Notes under the pieces: generated by a model
What the model saw: only the letters and a program-made list of their open reading frames with translations
Told to the model about the DNA's origin: nothing
The model's database searches: none
Shown here: positions 63,370 to 64,000 of the stretch, piece by piece
Numbering within the stretch: the stretch's first letter is position 1
Layout of the letters: the number at the start of each line of letters is the position of its first letter
Assembly (NCBI RefSeq): GCF_038967635.1
Contig: NZ_CP152413.1
Coordinates: forward strand, 2,480,001-2,544,000
Direction: 5' to 3'
Source of the DNA: Bradyrhizobium sp. B124
GTDB lineage: Bacteria > Pseudomonadota > Alphaproteobacteria > Rhizobiales > Xanthobacteraceae
DNA: 64,000 nucleotides
Position numbers and translations under genes: made by a program

Positions 63370-64000
63370 CTACGTGCTGACCACCTTCAGATGCGACGAC
63401 GCGTTGCGTTGATCGCGCTGCTCGAGCAGCCGCATCGCCGCCTCGACGCCGCCCGAGCGGTGCGGCACGCCGGCAACCGACAGCCCCATCTCGACGCCGG
63501 TGAGCGCGCCGAGCAGCGTCAGCTCGTTACATTCGCCGAGATGACCGATGCGGAACACCTTGCCGGCGACCTTCGACAGGCCGGCACCGAGCGACATGTT
63601 GAAATTGTCGAGCACGGCCTTGCGGAACTGATCGGCATCATGGCCGGGCGGCATCATCACCGCGGTCAGCACCGGCGAGAATTCCGACGGCTCCTGGCAG
63701 AGATTCTCGAGCCCCCATTGATCGACGGCCGCGCGCGTCGCGGCGGCGAGCCGCCGATGGCGGGCGAACACGTTGTCCAGCCCCTCTTCCAGCAGCATCG
63801 CGATCGCCTCGCGCAACCCGTAGAGCAGGTTCGTCGCCGGCGTATAGGGGAAGAAGCCCTTGGCGTTCGGCTTCAGCATTTCCTCCCAATCGAAATAGGA
63901 GCGCGGCATCTTGTTGGTACGCGACGCGGCGCGGGCCTTCTCCGAAATGGCGTTGAAGCCGAGGCCGGGCGGCAGCATAAAACCCTTCTGCGAGCAGCTG
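63370..64000 (-). CDS. Class V aminotransferase, second copy (N-terminus beyond window)
   Basis: The C-terminal ~209 residues are present; the gene continues off the right edge. The first residues in view read SCSQKGFMLPPGLGFNAI, with the PLP lysine in SQKG. YFDWEEM, YTPATNLLYGLREAIAMLLE and FNMSLGAGLSKVAGKVFRIG align with the complete gene at 60717-61913, with which it shares a little over half its residues by eye. It probably belongs to the same metabolic pathway as the MFS gene 43 bp downstream. Confidence 0.88.
   Translation of the reverse strand, partial: SCSQKGFMLPPGLGFNAISEKARAASRTNKMPRSYFDWEEMLKPNAKGFFPYTPATNLLYGLREAIAMLLEEGLDNVFARHRRLAAATRAAVDQWGLENLCQEPSEFSPVLTAVMMPPGHDADQFRKAVLDNFNMSLGAGLSKVAGKVFRIGHLGECNELTLLGALTGVEMGLSVAGVPHRSGGVEAAMRLLEQRDQRNASSHLKVVST

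Noticed and set aside
62109..63380. 423-residue plus-strand ORF
   Set aside because: Antisense of the MFS gene, made of charged residues typical of reverse-complemented hydrophobic codons.

Overview
The window looks like a chromosomal segment of a Bradyrhizobium-like alphaproteobacterium. This rests on the high GC, the housekeeping set at the right-hand end (tripartite tricarboxylate transporter, mtnA/mtnP, serine-glyoxylate-type aminotransferases) and intergenic repeats at 48020-48126, 54115-54182, 58464-58541 and 59715-59836 of a kind familiar from bradyrhizobial genomes. The genus is an inference.

Positions 1 to about 52.7 kb are one large surface-polysaccharide (O-antigen or capsule) locus. 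Left end (1-7.5 kb): genes for 2,3-diamino-uronic acid synthesis (WbpE-, WbpD- and oxidoreductase-like proteins, WbpA, a WecB/WbpI-type 2-epimerase), interrupted by a Wzy-like polymerase on the other strand. From 36.1 kb down to about 5.5 kb a run of minus-strand genes, often with 1-4 bp overlaps, encodes WbpB/WlbA, WbpD/WlbB, an SDR epimerase, AsnB, the Wzm/Wzt exporter, a methyltransferase, an 845-residue FemAB-deacetylase-like fusion, a phosphoesterase, an ATP-grasp ligase, a C-methyltransferase, an aminotransferase, six glycosyltransferase-like proteins, a deacetylase-like plus formyltransferase-like pair, AsnB, another methyltransferase, an SDR and the 2-epimerase. Upstream of this run sit a winged-helix regulator and an RfaH-type antiterminator. 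An ops-like element lies between the antiterminator gene and the first gene of the run. 37.5-43.4 kb carries a WbuB-like glycosyltransferase and AsnB (minus strand) and two more glycosyltransferases (plus strand). 43.6-52.7 kb is a second minus-strand operon: Wzx, AsnB, a CgeB-like transferase, methyltransferases, an acetyltransferase, an SDR and GT4.

Taken together the genes suggest a glycan rich in 2,3-diacetamido uronic acids whose carboxyls may be amidated by AsnB-like enzymes. Four intact AsnB paralogues plus one fragment are present. Both export routes (Wzx/Wzy and Wzm/Wzt) are encoded, so there may be two glycans. A low-GC pair of genes at 10.8-12.5 kb lies between 175-bp direct repeats of the asnB 5' end and looks like an acquired cassette.

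From 52.9 kb on the genes are metabolic: a family III CoA-transferase, TctA/TctB, MtnA/MtnP, TctC, a crotonase lacking both usual catalytic glutamates, two class V aminotransferases and an MFS transporter. No tRNA, rRNA, CRISPR array, integrase or intact insertion sequence was recognised.
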